Part shown: one piece after another, positions 11,392 through 22,919 of the stretch
Position numbering within the stretch: the stretch's first letter is position 1
Layout: each line of letters begins with the position of its first letter
Assembly (NCBI GenBank): GCA_037576215.1
Contig: JBANDB010000012.1
Coordinates: 186,001-250,000 of the forward strand
Length of the DNA: 64,000 nucleotides
Origin: Armillaria gallica
Taxonomy: Eukaryota > Basidiomycota > Agaricomycetes > Agaricales > Physalacriaceae
Direction: 5' to 3'
The notes under the pieces: generated by a model
The model's database searches: none
What the model was told of the DNA's origin: nothing
What the model saw: the letters and a program-made list of their open reading frames with translations, nothing else
Program-made: the position numbers and the translations under genes

Positions 11392-14300
11392 ATGGTGAGG
11401 AAAAGGAGCCGTGCAGTGGAATTCCGAGAGGAAGACCTTGATCGGTCCCCATCACCTCCACTTGTCATCCACCGTCACACCAATGTGGAATTGAACACCC
11501 TTAATCCAGGACGTCAGCCTCGTCGCGCTCACACCTCATATGTTTCCCTACCAAAATCCCCAGAGAAAAATAGGGGGACCACGGCTCTGTCCCAGGGCAA
11601 TCATGCGCTGCCAGATGAATACTCATATGATAGTTTCTTCAATGACTCCATGTGGCCACTTTCCAACAGTGAATCAGACTCAGACAGTGACGACTCAGAG
11701 TTCGACGCAATGGACCCCAGCAAGAATAAACCTCCGAAACCTTGTACAGTGAGTGGTACTGTCTTTTGTGTGTTTTTCTAGCTAACTTGTTCATTTCCAG
11801 GATGAACCCCACCTCCGCCATTGGCTTCCACTTATCCCTCGTTTTCTGGATGAGTTTTTCCATCATGAAGCACCAACTTTGAAAGAGTCGGCGCGCTGTG
11901 CTGGCTGCCAAAACGAGGAGACATTCCAGTGCCTATCTTGTTATGAACAATTCTTGTTTTGTCACAAGTGCATAGTGCAGCGACATTATGTGAACCCTTT
12001 CCATAGGATACAAGTGCATACATATCCTGTGCGCCATCGTCCTACCACTGACTTCATTTACAGGAATGGAACGGGCACTTCTTTGTAAAGACCAGCCTTC
12101 ATGCTCTAGGTTTCTGTATGGCTCTTGGACATGACGCAGACCAAGCATGTTTCTGTACCGCCCCCGCCACACTCCAAGTCATTGACCTGGAAGGGATCCA
12201 GACGCTAGCTGTTGATTTCTGTGATTGTGTTAAGGCTCTTCCCCGCTGGCAACAGCTGTTGCATGCATGCCTTTTCCCATCAACAGTGGTGGCACCCCAG
12301 ATTGTAGCTACATTCCATGCCCTAGAGATCTTCCAGGTCTTGTCATTCATGTCGAAAGTCACGGGCTATGAGTTCTACCATACCATGGCACGGCTGACAG
12401 ATAATACTGGTACCGCCACCCCAATGGTATGTTGTTCTCTGAGCTCTTTTATGACAGGGCTGATGTTCAAGCTAGAATAAAGTCAGTGCCTGGATGCGTA
12501 TGGTTCGTGAGTGGCGGCATATCAAGCTTCTCAAGCACATGCTCGACAAGTTGCCCAAGGATCTCATTGGTAGTGGAATGACTACAGGGTTGAACTTCAC
12601 CCCCAGTTTGCTGGCCGTGCAATGTCCTGCATGTCCTTGGCCCAGCCTGAACATGCCGCCAGGATGGGAAAATGATCCGGACAAACTGTATGTATCCATA
12701 CATTGTTCTTGGGAGGATCGCTAATGATACCTGAATAGATGGCAGCACTCTCTCTTTGTCGCTATTGACGCAAACTTCCGTCTCGTCCGATTTACGGCTT
12801 CCACTGGTCGCAAAGATCCGAGCCTCAATAAAGGTGGGGTATACCTTGTGGAACAGGATAGCTTCCGCAAACACATCAAGGAATATGGCTTCCGAGTGCC
12901 CTATGACCCAAGCGACTGCAATCAACACGATGCAGTTCAGTCAGCGACACGACGCCGAGCCCAAGGATTAGTGACGAGTGGCATTGCAACAGTGGATTGT
13001 GCACGACACGACTGCAAGAATCCAGCATCTGTTACTGTGCTGGATGTCAGCGAGGAGTAAGCTTTCTAGTGGAATCTGGGTCATTTGATGCTGACATCGT
13101 TCTAGACAAGTTCGTATGGACTACATATTTTTGAACCGACTCGCACAGAACTCCCCAAAGCGCATTGTGGTGTCGTATGACATCGCATGTCAATGGTCCA
13201 AGAAGCTCTTTGAGAGAATCGCCATCTATCCCGCATCCATGACTCCATCGCAAGGTCCCGACCAAATGACATTCCTTGTCCCCAAATTTCATCTACCCGC
13301 TCATATCCCTCGATGTCATGCAAAGTACTCATTCTGGAAGACACCATACATGGGCCAAACTGATGGGGAGGCACCTGAGCGTGGATGGGACCATACCAAC
13401 CGGCTTGCAGGAAGCGTGAAGAATATGGGACCGGGCTCATACCTGGATACTGTCGACGATCATCTGGCAGATTACAATTGGCAGAAGTCTATATTATTAG
13501 GTATGATCTCATGTTTCTTTCCTGTGTCAGGTTCTCATAGATAAGTTCTTGTTAGCGCTGAGTTTCCTGAAGGGCGTGCGAGAGGCCATCCCAGCAAGGA
13601 TCAGTCATGCTGCAATATTTGCTGAGTTCACGCGGTCCTTACCTCAGCAGAACGTCACGGAGTGGACAATAGTTGTCAAGGTATGGGAGCAGAATCCTGC
13701 ACTACAAAATCCCTTTGAAACGACTGTGCCCCATAAGTCATCCTACCTCTAACTTACTGAATTACCGCTCACGCCGCTCTTTGTTCTTTCAAGAATTAAC
13801 CAAAGCTAGCATACGTGTTGTCCTCGCACAGGAAGAGGCGCAAGAGCTTGAGACTCCCATCGAGCTAGATGGCAATGACGAGGAACACGAAATCGTGGAG
13901 TCTGTGCGGCCGTCAATTAAAAACGACGTAGGCCCGAGTCAAATGATCTTCCAAGGATTGGAGATTGAAAACCATCAGTACGTCTCCAGATGGCTATGAT
14001 GAGCAATTTGGTTGACAGGATTTCTCTTTGTAGGCATCGACTTAAGCGGTTACATGCGGCACTAGGTCCTCACTCAACAGACCGACAAAGTGCAAAGGTG
14101 ATGGAACGGTTGAATGGTCTGAGACGGCGGATCGATGTGTGGGTGACAATCCAGGAGTCGCTTGTCGCAGTCGTTAAGCCTCTTCGTGCGGAATGGAGAG
14201 ACACCACTCAATTAGCCACGGCAGCAGCAGAGGAGGCTGAAGAAGCTGAAGAAGCTGTAGCGGCTGCTGCATCCAAATCTAAACGCGGCAGGAAGAAGAA

Positions 14301-15216
14301 GAAAATCACGGACACTGTGATTGCGGTAGTCGACTGGCTGCTATTTTTGCCTAGTAGCATCATTGGCCGTGTACCACAAACTCTCAAGCTCCTGGACTGC
14401 GAATTCCGCTTGCGCGAGGCTGAAGCTTACGAGTGTCTGACAATAATGCGCCGTCAACTTCTTTATCGCTCCCATATCTATAAGTTCAAGAACCGCCATA
14501 TCACGGGCCAGTTACTGAACACTCGAGCAAATACCACCATCAAGAGTGTTGTCGCGAACATTGATGAGGCAGCTGCGAGATATAGAGCTTTGCGTGAGCG
14601 CTTGGTAGTCTTGCATCAGGGGATGGGAGTCTCAGCGACAGGAAAGAAGAAGGACGGGTGGGATCGTGCACTACGTATTCTCAACAACGAGGATATCCGG
14701 GCCCTCGACGAGGGTGACGTTAATGATACAGAGGGTACATGGCATGTGAGCTGGATCTGGCGAATCCATCGCCATACGACCGATGAGGAAGAGATGAATG
14801 AAGGTACCTCGTCATGTGCTTCCTGAGGACTTGATTAACTCATGTTCACAGCACTCCGGATTGAGTGGTGCAAGGCTCGTGCACGTGCTCATCGCTGGGA
14901 TGAGGAGGTGACTCTGACCTTGACGGAAATGGAGCGTACACTATTGTTCTTTGCAGCGAAGCAAGAGCAGTGGGAGCAACGCGCATCACAGATCGATATC
15001 GAACCTGGGGAGCGAGCGTACGCACTGCGACAGGCTGACATACGGAGGCGAATTCAAAACCATGCAGAGCAAATGTGGTCGCCGGTCGCCAGGTGGAATG
15101 CCACTGGAGAGGTACCAAAAGTGGTCCGAGGACGCCGTCCCAAGAATGGTGCTATTCTCGTAAACGGGTCAGCGGATGTTCCTGTAGATGATTCGGCGGT
15201 AGATAGTGCCATTTAA
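11392..15216 (+). CDS. KDZ transposase with CxC2 cysteine cluster (near-intact)
   Basis: Ten exons: 11392-11748, 11801-12013, 12064-12426, 12476-12687, 12739-13056, 13106-13500, 13556-13732, 13794-13977, 14034-14803, 14852-15216. They sum to 1,118 codons (1,117 aa) with every junction in phase. An acidic N-terminus leads to a CxC2 zinc cluster (CAGC..C..C..C..C, residues about 145-175). The KDZ core follows, with FVAIDANFRL (Asp about 392), SYDIACQW (Asp about 513) and GQTDGEAPERGW (Glu about 576). These match the acidic catalytic residues of the RNase H-fold KDZ enzymes, which cut and paste DNA in the nucleus. The C-terminus holds an Ala/Glu run and a basic tract (SKRGRKKKK). Intron 7 (13733-13793) has donor ATAAGT instead of GTAAGT. 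If retained, translation stops at 13750-13752, after the catalytic core. The element is therefore either recently disabled or spliced with low efficiency. Confidence 0.92.
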
Positions 15217-15790
15217 TTTTTGTTTCACGTAGTTACTAGTCAATACAATGACTTTTGGTGTCGAAATTTCTGAAAATTTTTCATGACTGAAATAAAGTAC
15301 ACAGAAAACATATCCGAGAACATAGCAAGAGGACCATGACAATTGAAATGTTGAATGTCAATTTCCGCAGAAAACATATATAAGAAGAGTGGCCCTGAAA
15401 ACCTATCCGTCGCGTGTCTGACAAGTGGATCACGAAGGAAGGCAAGGAAGGCAACTACCAATGATGAAGATCAGAGCCGAGGGACGGCAGTCCCTAAACC
15501 CAAATGTGTATAGATCTCTAGGAGTTCCTGAGAGCAAAAATGGTAATGGGCGCGTGCCACGCAACGGCCAGCGACCTCCCACGACGTCGACAAGTGAGCT
15601 CGCTATGCCAGGCAACGAGCTCGATGTAGAGCATGTGACGGGGCTCCAGGCCCACTTGAGGCCCTACTAGATATTGCCTATAATGAAAGGTGAATAATAG
15701 ATTACAACAAACTACAGTTACAGTACTTTATTACAATACAGCTGCCCTCTAATCATAGGTTTTATTTAATTATCGCCCAATTATGGGGTG
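15217..15790. other. 3' flank of the KDZ block
   Basis: There is no recognisable gene; an 81-aa open frame at 15425-15670 has no family signature. The right end of the KDZ element probably lies here, because module U of host type starts at about 15790. I did not find a matching terminal repeat. Confidence 0.35.
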
Positions 15791-16290
15791 AAGAATAAGA
15801 ATGATCACAAAATCTTTATGCATGTTGCCGATTAGAGGACTTTGACGAGCATCAGACCACATAGCAGAACACAAAATATCGGGGACGTACCTGTCCACAG
15901 AAGGAACTGATGCTGCGAAAATTCCAAGTAGGTGTTCGAATGAAAGAGTTGCTTGGACAGAAGGACGAACTGAGAAGGAATTGTTCAGGAATGCGAGGAT
16001 GGAAAGCTATCATAGAGAGAACTACAGATGGCCGCTAGTTTAAATGAGATGTTCACGAGAAGACACAAATATCACAGCATCGCTATTTATACAGCCTGTG
16101 TTTTAGTATGCTGTATTTCGGAGCTTTATCGATATAGGTCTTTGATAACGGTGTTCGAGGTCATAGGTACCCCAGAGCGAAGAGCCAAAACACGAGTGTT
16201 AATGGAAGACATTTAGCATAATGTACTAGGCCAGTGCGTTGAGCGCTAGAGAATCTTTTGTTTGATATGAACCATAGCATTTATCACTAA
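15790..16290 (-). repeat. shared 5'-flank module U, copy 2, with first codons of a family M gene
   Basis: Read on the minus strand, 15825-15790 gives the start of a family M leader (MHKDFVIILIL). It is followed upstream by about 450 bases alignable to 4804-5260. The rest of the gene is missing: the KDZ block's right flank begins where exon 1 should continue. It is a 5' fragment left by a rearrangement or by the KDZ insertion. Confidence 0.65.
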
Positions 16291-18420
16291 TTTGCGACCT
16301 GGAGAAGAACACTTGCGTCCACCCGATTTTTTACACGCTATTACGCCCATAGATTCGACGCTATTAAGTACGCCCATATCGACGAAACGCCCAAAGTGGC
16401 AGTTTCGTCGCCACTGTGGCCTGCCATCGGGGTGCCGTTCTTGATCCTAACTCCCCACTTGTACCTTCTCCCGCTGCGAGATGTCGATGAGAGTTGAAAC
16501 ACTGATATCTAATCGGAACTTGGAAGGCATGATAATGCAGTGCTCGACGAGACTTGGTGGGTGTAGATGGGTCGGGCTGGTTAAGGTGGGGAATCTGTGT
16601 CGTATCCATCACAGCAACAGGAGTCACTGTGGTGGATGGCAGCTTGTATGGTGTCAGTTTACAGAGCCTGTGAAGTCGCATCAACAAGCCACATGTTGAT
16701 CGACTCTCACGGATTGAACCTTCAGACTCCGAAACTTTGACGCAAAGCTTAAACTTGTTACAGTTTACCACCACGGTAAATGCCACCTTCTCATCTCTTT
16801 GAAGTGCACAACCATGCTTCCATCAACTACTTCTGACGCTGCCATCCATAGGTTTACTGCTCTATTGCCGCTTGATGCGAATTCTCATGGTAGTTAGGAA
16901 CTCAGAAAGCTTCGAATCATGGGTTGCTTTGTTAGGGATTGTCGGCACCTATAGGCTGATTGGTCATCAATCGAGATCGCCATCAAATAATCCTGCCATA
17001 TTGGTTCCGAGTCATCCTCGTCATTTTTCATTTTCAACGTTCATTTGAGATAGGTATCGACGCTCAACGCGGCGAGTCTCCTCCGCGTGACAATATGACA
17101 GAATTTGTTCTATCCCATGACAGCATGTCACTTGGTGTTGGATAACACGCGCACCGTGTGATCAGGCACGTTTGCTTATAAGGCAAACGAGTACAGAAAG
17201 CTACAAAAACTATCTACTTAAATACCATTCATATTCTTCTAGTACTTTCTCTCTCTTAGTAAACCTTTACTCAGCAAAACTCGGGCTCACTGGACATCGC
17301 GCCAGCTTGCACAGCCACAGGCTCATCAATATTCCACACTTGGCAGCAATTATCTTGATTCCCGCGCGACTCCATTGGCAGTGTTGTCATCCTCAATGCT
17401 GGACAAGATCTGTGAATCTTTTTTTGTACCCGACGTCGTCGGCTGGGTTAGAGAGGAATGTTGTAAAATGCTCTGCACCGTGTACATGTGTTCGTTTACG
17501 CGTTGACTGTGAAGCTGTTGTCCCGCTCTTAACGCATTCACCAGCTTCTCACCTGCAAATCGTAAATAGGCACCACCGTGCAATCACGATCCATGTGTCA
17601 TCAGTCATCGTGCTTCGTATGTTCTCTTGCTGTTCGTGTCTGCACTTTACTCATCTGACAAGAGGCTTCCTGGGCTTAGGGTACTGATTTTACTCTCCGC
17701 TGCGTTAGCGAGCTTATCGGGGAGGACGGGTTACAGCTGACGGATATAAAAAGTTCCGGTATCGTGTTTGATGCATTTTAATCATGATTCATTATAGAAG
17801 AACTTCAAACGGAGTCCACATAATAGGTTTGATGAAGCAAACGATTGTCAAACCAACTGCACCAGGTAAATCAGCGCTCACTCCGACTTTAGAAATGTCA
17901 TTACGACACACCAGACGTACGGAACGATGCTGTGGTAACAGGGGAGCTTTTTCATAGGTTCAACTCATATACTCATCCATATACTGTGCAGTGCACGCGG
18001 TACCACCTCGTCGAAGGATACTCAGTCTGCGATCTCCGGGATATCACAAATTGCTAGTTCACGGCATGTCTCGTTATCTTCTATGTTTCAAGGCGTACAA
18101 AGGGAGTCGCTTGTGCGCATGGTGAAGGGCTAATGATGGAGACCTATATCTTCTTCCACGAGAGGTCGGGAACAGTACATTTTCCGAAGCGAAGGACTTT
18201 CCACGGCCCGCTACCCGCATTCTACGTCGCCATCATCATCGGCTATCGACGATGTTCAATTAGACCTTGTCGCAGCACACGCAGGCGGTCAACTTGTCAT
18301 TGCCGAAGACACTTTTCACGTGCAGCTCCATGTCATGCAGATATCAGCCAGGGTCCTGTAGACAAAAAAAGCAAACGAGTACCAATAGACAGCACAATTC
18401 AGGTTGAATCTAGACAGGAA
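16290..18420. other. no supported gene
   Basis: Scattered open frames of 60-171 aa lack domain signatures and consistent splice structure. A Thr/Ser/Arg-rich minus-strand frame at 16364-16786 and a plus-strand frame at 17172-17687 were considered and not called. The region is likely decayed repeat DNA. Confidence 0.35.
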
Positions 18421-18421
18421 G

Positions 18422-18658
18422 TTATACTAAGAGGCGAGTACAAGGAGTGTTGCCAAGATTGGCTGGTATGACAGGTTTATAGTGGTCCCCACCGGGGCCA
18501 GGCTTGAATAAAGGGTAGGACTGTTGCCTCCGTACTGGAATACTGAATCCATCGATGCCGGTCTCAGTGAGAGATGAGAGTGTCATGACTCGGACTTTGA
18601 GTAGGCTAGATCTCATACCTGGTTTGCAATGTGTCATTAGTTGCTCCTCTGTTCGCAA
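18422..18658 (-). pseudogene. N-terminal scrap of a HET-family gene
   Basis: The minus-strand frame reads VMTLSSLTETGIDGFSIPV and then KPVIPANLGNTPC. This aligns with the N-terminus of the intact HET gene at 26304-28085 (TLSALGETGQAEFTIAV and KPVIPSFLANTPC). About 14 extra residues separate the two blocks, and nothing of the HET domain itself is visible downstream. It is a truncated paralogue of that gene. Confidence 0.6.
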
Positions 18659-19199
18659 TTCTATGGCCTCACACGTATTATGTGAAACGATGGCTGTCGA
18701 AGATTACACGCTCAGAATCCTCAAGTAGGTAGTTGTAGCGAGCCCGCTCAGCTAGTGAGATTCCTGGTTATAGAGGAATGAGGATATCAATCACCGAAAG
18801 TAAAATAGCGACACATACCCTCGATGTGGGTAGCCAAAGCAGATCCACAATCGCAGCGCGGGAAGGGGGTCTAAGTAATGGGACTTATTAATACAAGTTC
18901 AGTGAGAGTCGCGTTGTCGGCAGTATTTGCCATTGCTGTAGAGTATCAAGTGTAGAGTGTGGCGATAGAAAGCAAATCAGAAAGAGAAGCTGAGTCCAAG
19001 AGAGTTGTCGAAGCACGCTCTCATCACTATATGGAAGCGTATCGTGGGGTTCAATAGGCAAATGGATGGTATAGCGCAAGGGTAAGCTATGAACAACGCA
19101 GAAGCATCCGATTCCGAAAACTGCCCTACAGCATTAGTGGACACCCTTTCGGTCCTCTCGGTAAGAAGGCATGAAAGCCGGAGCAGCGCTTGGGTCATT

Positions 19200-21245
19200 A
19201 CAGCATGTCACCATCTGCGGTGCTGATGAAGTGCAGGCCTGAGATAGATGCACAAAGAACATCTGACAGGATGAATCCAGTCTCGTTCAGAGTCGTGAGT
19301 CGCAGCGTACGTAAAAGTTGTGTCGACTTAGCACCATATGAATGACGAACCACCCTCAAAACTCACGGTTTGTGCGTTCGAGACTAGGTTTACACCACAT
19401 GTCTGATGCCGACAGCCAAGGATAATTATCTCGTCATTCGATTCCGCAACCTTCCTTTTACAGCCTATCAGCCAATATTATATCGACACACAAGCTTCTA
19501 AGGGGTTATACAGCGCCGAACCCCTTAGTACCGAAGGTCCATCTTTCTGTTCCAAAATCTAATTATGTTCCACGAAGAGAGATGAATCAAACTCACGATA
19601 CATGTGCTCAACACCAGTCTTATGCCACGGGTCCTTTCAAGTGATATTCGCAAAACGCCTTGCAGTTCATTTGTCAAAGCGCAATGATCACAATCAAAGT
19701 GTCGGGGTTTGAACATGCACTTTCGGGGCATTAGTAGCGAAGGAATGGACGAGTATTTTACTTTGTTGTAACCCTCATTCAATTACGATAACAACAAACA
19801 TACGCTGCGCTCGCTCATGATGGTATCATTGAGGAAGGATTGATTGACGCTGAATATGATCATTACTTAATTATTCCTCAGGTTCACTGGATCCTGCACC
19901 ATCAAGTCCTTGACGATTATGTTGGGCTTGTCTCGAACTTCGTATCGATGTTCTATTTCCTCCTTCCAAGGCTAGGGAGACAGATAGTAAGGATGCTAGA
20001 ATAAAAAACAGCCAAAGGTATTCCCGGAGCACTTGGCCTTCGATAGAAGTAATGGAATTAATCATGCTACGCGAAAGACAGTGAGGAATATAATCAAAGT
20101 CGGGGTTCTGAACCCAAATATCTAACTGCATATCAATGAGTGATCAGATTATCGTGGACAAATAAACTGAGGACTGACCAAGGAACGCCTCTTCAGCCCA
20201 GCATGGCCCATGTACACCAGAAACATCCACCCGTCAGATTAATTTTCGTAACGCCTTCCAAAGATTTGGCGAGCAATGTCCCAATTCTCACTGGCGAGTG
20301 CCGATGGATTCCGTGACAGCAGGGGGTGTCATACGAGAAGGTTTACAGTTGAGAAACAAGGCTGGCACATCTGCGGCGACTGTGCAGGCGAAGGACCGTG
20401 ATCTCCTAGAGACGTTAGCTGACGGACGATATGGAACAAGAGAAGGCATTCACTATGACTTGCCATCATACATATAGTCTAACGCCACAACATAATGCCA
20501 AGCATAGGTACGGAATCCCAAGTTGCGGTAGTGAAGTTATCCTCAAAGTAGAAATCCTCGGATCTGTGGAACAGAAACTATATTAGGCCGTGGTCACACT
20601 GAGTGCTAAACACGTACGTCAGATCAACGACCGCAATGCATGGGAGGACCGTTTGAATGGTATGACGAGGGCATGCTGTTCTGTAGAAGCTGCTTAGGGA
20701 TTGGAAAGCCATGCATTCGAAATGTGATGAAAACGGGATAATCGAAGGTTACTCTTGTTGGAGCGCATGTCAGTCAAGAGCCGATGATGCCGTGATTTAC
20801 TCTCTGCGCAAGTTAAAAAAGAAATCCAAGCAACGTAACATGTCGGCTGCCAAAGATAAAAAAGCGAGGAGGGCCACCATCACACGGTAATCTCGGGAGG
20901 AGAAAATAAACATGAGTCGGGTGGAAGTCTGATAGCACACACGATTGACCCGAAAAGTACACTATCGAATTCCTCTGCTGTCTCACGTTATCGATATCAC
21001 GCAGTCCAAGCAGGAAAAAATTGAATCGCGATCCCGTTCTTGATGGAGTTGAGAAGAAGTAATGAAAACAATGATTAGGACACACCTGGAACCCTCGTGA
21101 GATGACGATATAGTCTATCCATCTTCGACATCTCCCATGTGATCCACCAGCTTCCATCTATCTCTTTCGGCTTCTTCATACACTAGCCGATGGTTCAGAC
21201 GTCCACTTTTGAACTTGAGGAAAGACTATGGACTACGGCCATTTA
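19200..21245 (-). repeat. degenerate gene family C, copy 1
   Basis: Long direct similarity to 36290-38520. Landmarks are the block at 19530-19790 (compare 36580-36850), the block at 20520-20640, and the block at 20830-21240 (compare 38060-38490). On the minus strand the better-preserved copy 2 encodes a multi-pass membrane protein. In copy 1 the same segments are interrupted by frameshifts. A membrane-like exon ending FDCDHCALTNELQG plus a hydrophobic stretch remains readable at 19525-19720. Confidence 0.6.
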
Positions 21246-21249
21246 AGGG

Positions 21250-21615
21250 TGTTAAGAATCAGAGTGTTATGAGTAATACACGAAGTAATGAATACTCGAG
21301 TAAAACCCAAGCCGTAAGTGAGGATATCCTAAAGCCGAGTTCCAACCACCAAGAGGGATCCGATATGGGTGCTAACAAGCGCTAGGCGTAGTTAGCGAGG
21401 GCGTCAGCAAGCGCTAGGCGTAACTGACAGGATTTCCAACAAGCGCTAGGCGTAGTCGGAAGGCAAACGGAACGGCAAGCGCTAGGCGTAACCGATCAGA
21501 AGTGCTTAGATCACACAGTTAAGTGGATGTTGAAGAGTAGTAAAATTAGGCTAAGATTTACAATAGTACAGACTGTGATTATATACTAGAGGTTTCGAGT
21601 CATTATTGTTCTACA
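21250..21615. repeat. possible solo LTR relic containing the hairpin array
   Basis: Similarity between the two family C copies stops at about 21240, exactly before TGTTAAGAATC. The block ends ...TTGTTCTACA, so it has TG...CA ends, and a TATATA motif lies near 21580. No target-site duplication is seen. An LTR-like insertion is plausible but not proven. Confidence 0.35.
21371..21496. repeat. array of four conserved-loop, variable-stem hairpins
   Basis: A 15-base core CAAGCGCTAGGCGTA occurs four times; its last 14 bases start at 21377, 21409, 21441 and 21477 (spacing 32, 32, 36). Each copy is flanked by different but mutually complementary bases: GCTAAC/GTTAGC, GTCAG/CTGAC, TTCCAAC/GTCGGAA (one mismatch) and CGG/CCG. 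The core itself contains CGC-TAG-GCG. Confidence 0.9.
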
Positions 21616-21940
21616 ATGTTCTACTGTATTCTGGTGTCTGTAGGAAAAATAGAGAAAGTAAGAGAAGATACGAGCGAGTCACCTTTCAGACCGAGAAGCC
21701 CGAGTACAGGCATGTGTTGACTCATGGGCCGAGTCGGCAGGTACCTAATATCCATAACAAAGGGGAATCAGCGATGGACGCAATCTAAGACAGAGGGAAG
21801 CGGGCTATCAACATGTCTGTACCACAGCATTTCAAAGTGGTCCGTGGCCGAAACAGGGAGTTCTCACCACAGCTGTCGAACAAGGGAACTGTGCAATTGC
21901 AAGAACATCAATGGATAGCATTTCGAGGTACCACCAACAT
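21616..21940. other. no supported gene
   Basis: Short frames only. The region lies between the hairpin-bearing block and repeat W copy 2, and nothing is recognised. Confidence 0.3.
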
Positions 21941-21949
21941 TGAAAAAGA

Positions 21950-22140
21950 TCGTGGGTGGTGGTCAGAGATCTGTACACTCCGACAAAGCTCCCTTGCAGT
22001 ATTGTTGCGACGGGAGATTCATAGGAAGATCTTCATATCTATGCGACGGCCGATTCATGGCGGTTGGTGAAAGAACGCCGGAAACCGGACCGTAGTCGCG
22101 GTAGACGCGTCCGTGACAATCTGTGACAGTTACACACTCT
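21950..22140. repeat. dispersed repeat W, copy 2
   Basis: Matches 5690-5760 and 6040-6100 (blocks around ttcataggaagatcttc and gaaagaacgccgg). It is more compact than copy 1. Confidence 0.5.
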
Positions 22141-22259
22141 GCCTTTGACCACCATCACCGAGAGAGGAGCTAGCCCCAGAAGATGAAGAGCTGCACACTG
22201 GCCTTTTGAGTAATCCTCGAGGACTACCATTCTTCTGCTTGTCGAGACAAAATTCCGCT

Positions 22260-22900
22260 GGACTACGGCTTAAAGCTTAGTGCATTAATGGCTCAAGACA
22301 CACAGCATTATCCCGTATAACCAAGGTCGGTGATATCGATTTCGTCATTGCCAGTCATCCTCTCTGGCAAATAGATACAATCTATAAACAAACAGGAGTT
22401 CGAAGGACCGTTTCTACCGGTGCAACATACGCGTATTATCATTACTTGACAGGTAGTTACATAGCGTTCTGGGCTGTTTTGGGCATTTCTAACCTCCATC
22501 AGGTTGATATACCAATGCTTCCTCACTGGCCGCAAGGTCCTCATAAAACCATCCAGAACTGCGCACAGTCCGTCTGAGTTCGCTTCGACGACCCCCCTTT
22601 GGTATCGTGCTATAGCGCACATGACGTGGATATGCGCTCGTTTGACTGCCGGGATGTGGATGTGTGAGAGACTGTGAGGACACGTTGAACTGGGAGATAG
22701 GGAGACAGGCGTTTCAGGACGATTGAACACGATAGCGCCACTCCCGCCTCTAGGCAGGAGTACATATTCCAACATATATACGACGCAAAATGGACGGTAA
22801 ACTCGAAGGACAAGGAAAAGAGGACATAGAGCGAGAGTTCAAGGCTATCTGAGAGGACGCTGTCGAGGTATAGCGGACGGAGTAGGACGGGACAGGCTTC
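22260..22900 (+). repeat. degenerate family B, copy 1
   Basis: In plus orientation, readable pieces are QVDIPMLPHWPQ, NCAQSV and FRTIEHDSATPASRQEY. They correspond to VDIPKFLNGCK, KCAQSI and SWIEGGGATLVSRAGATY in 39640-40100. All frames are interrupted. The product is unknown. It directly precedes family A copy 2, and 32520-32720 shows a similar B-to-A order, so B and A may be halves of one ancestral gene. Confidence 0.45.
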
Positions 22901-22919
22901 CCTGAGCTGGCAAAGATCC

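Noticed and set aside
13733..13793. U12-type AT-AC intron in the KDZ gene
   Set aside because: The acceptor is AG and the donor reads ATAAGT rather than ATATCCTT. A mutated ordinary donor explains it better.
7368..15216. terminal inverted repeats of the KDZ element
   Set aside because: Compared the AT-rich left flank with the right flank by eye and found no convincing pair. The element boundaries stay inferred from where host repeats stop.
17172..17687. 171-aa open frame as a gene
   Set aside because: No domain, no neighbours in frame, Ser/His/Leu-rich composition as in random frames.
21371..21496. CRISPR array
   Set aside because: Regular core-and-spacer geometry, but the genome is eukaryotic, the repeats are only 15 bases, the spacers are complementary stem halves, and there is no cas gene.
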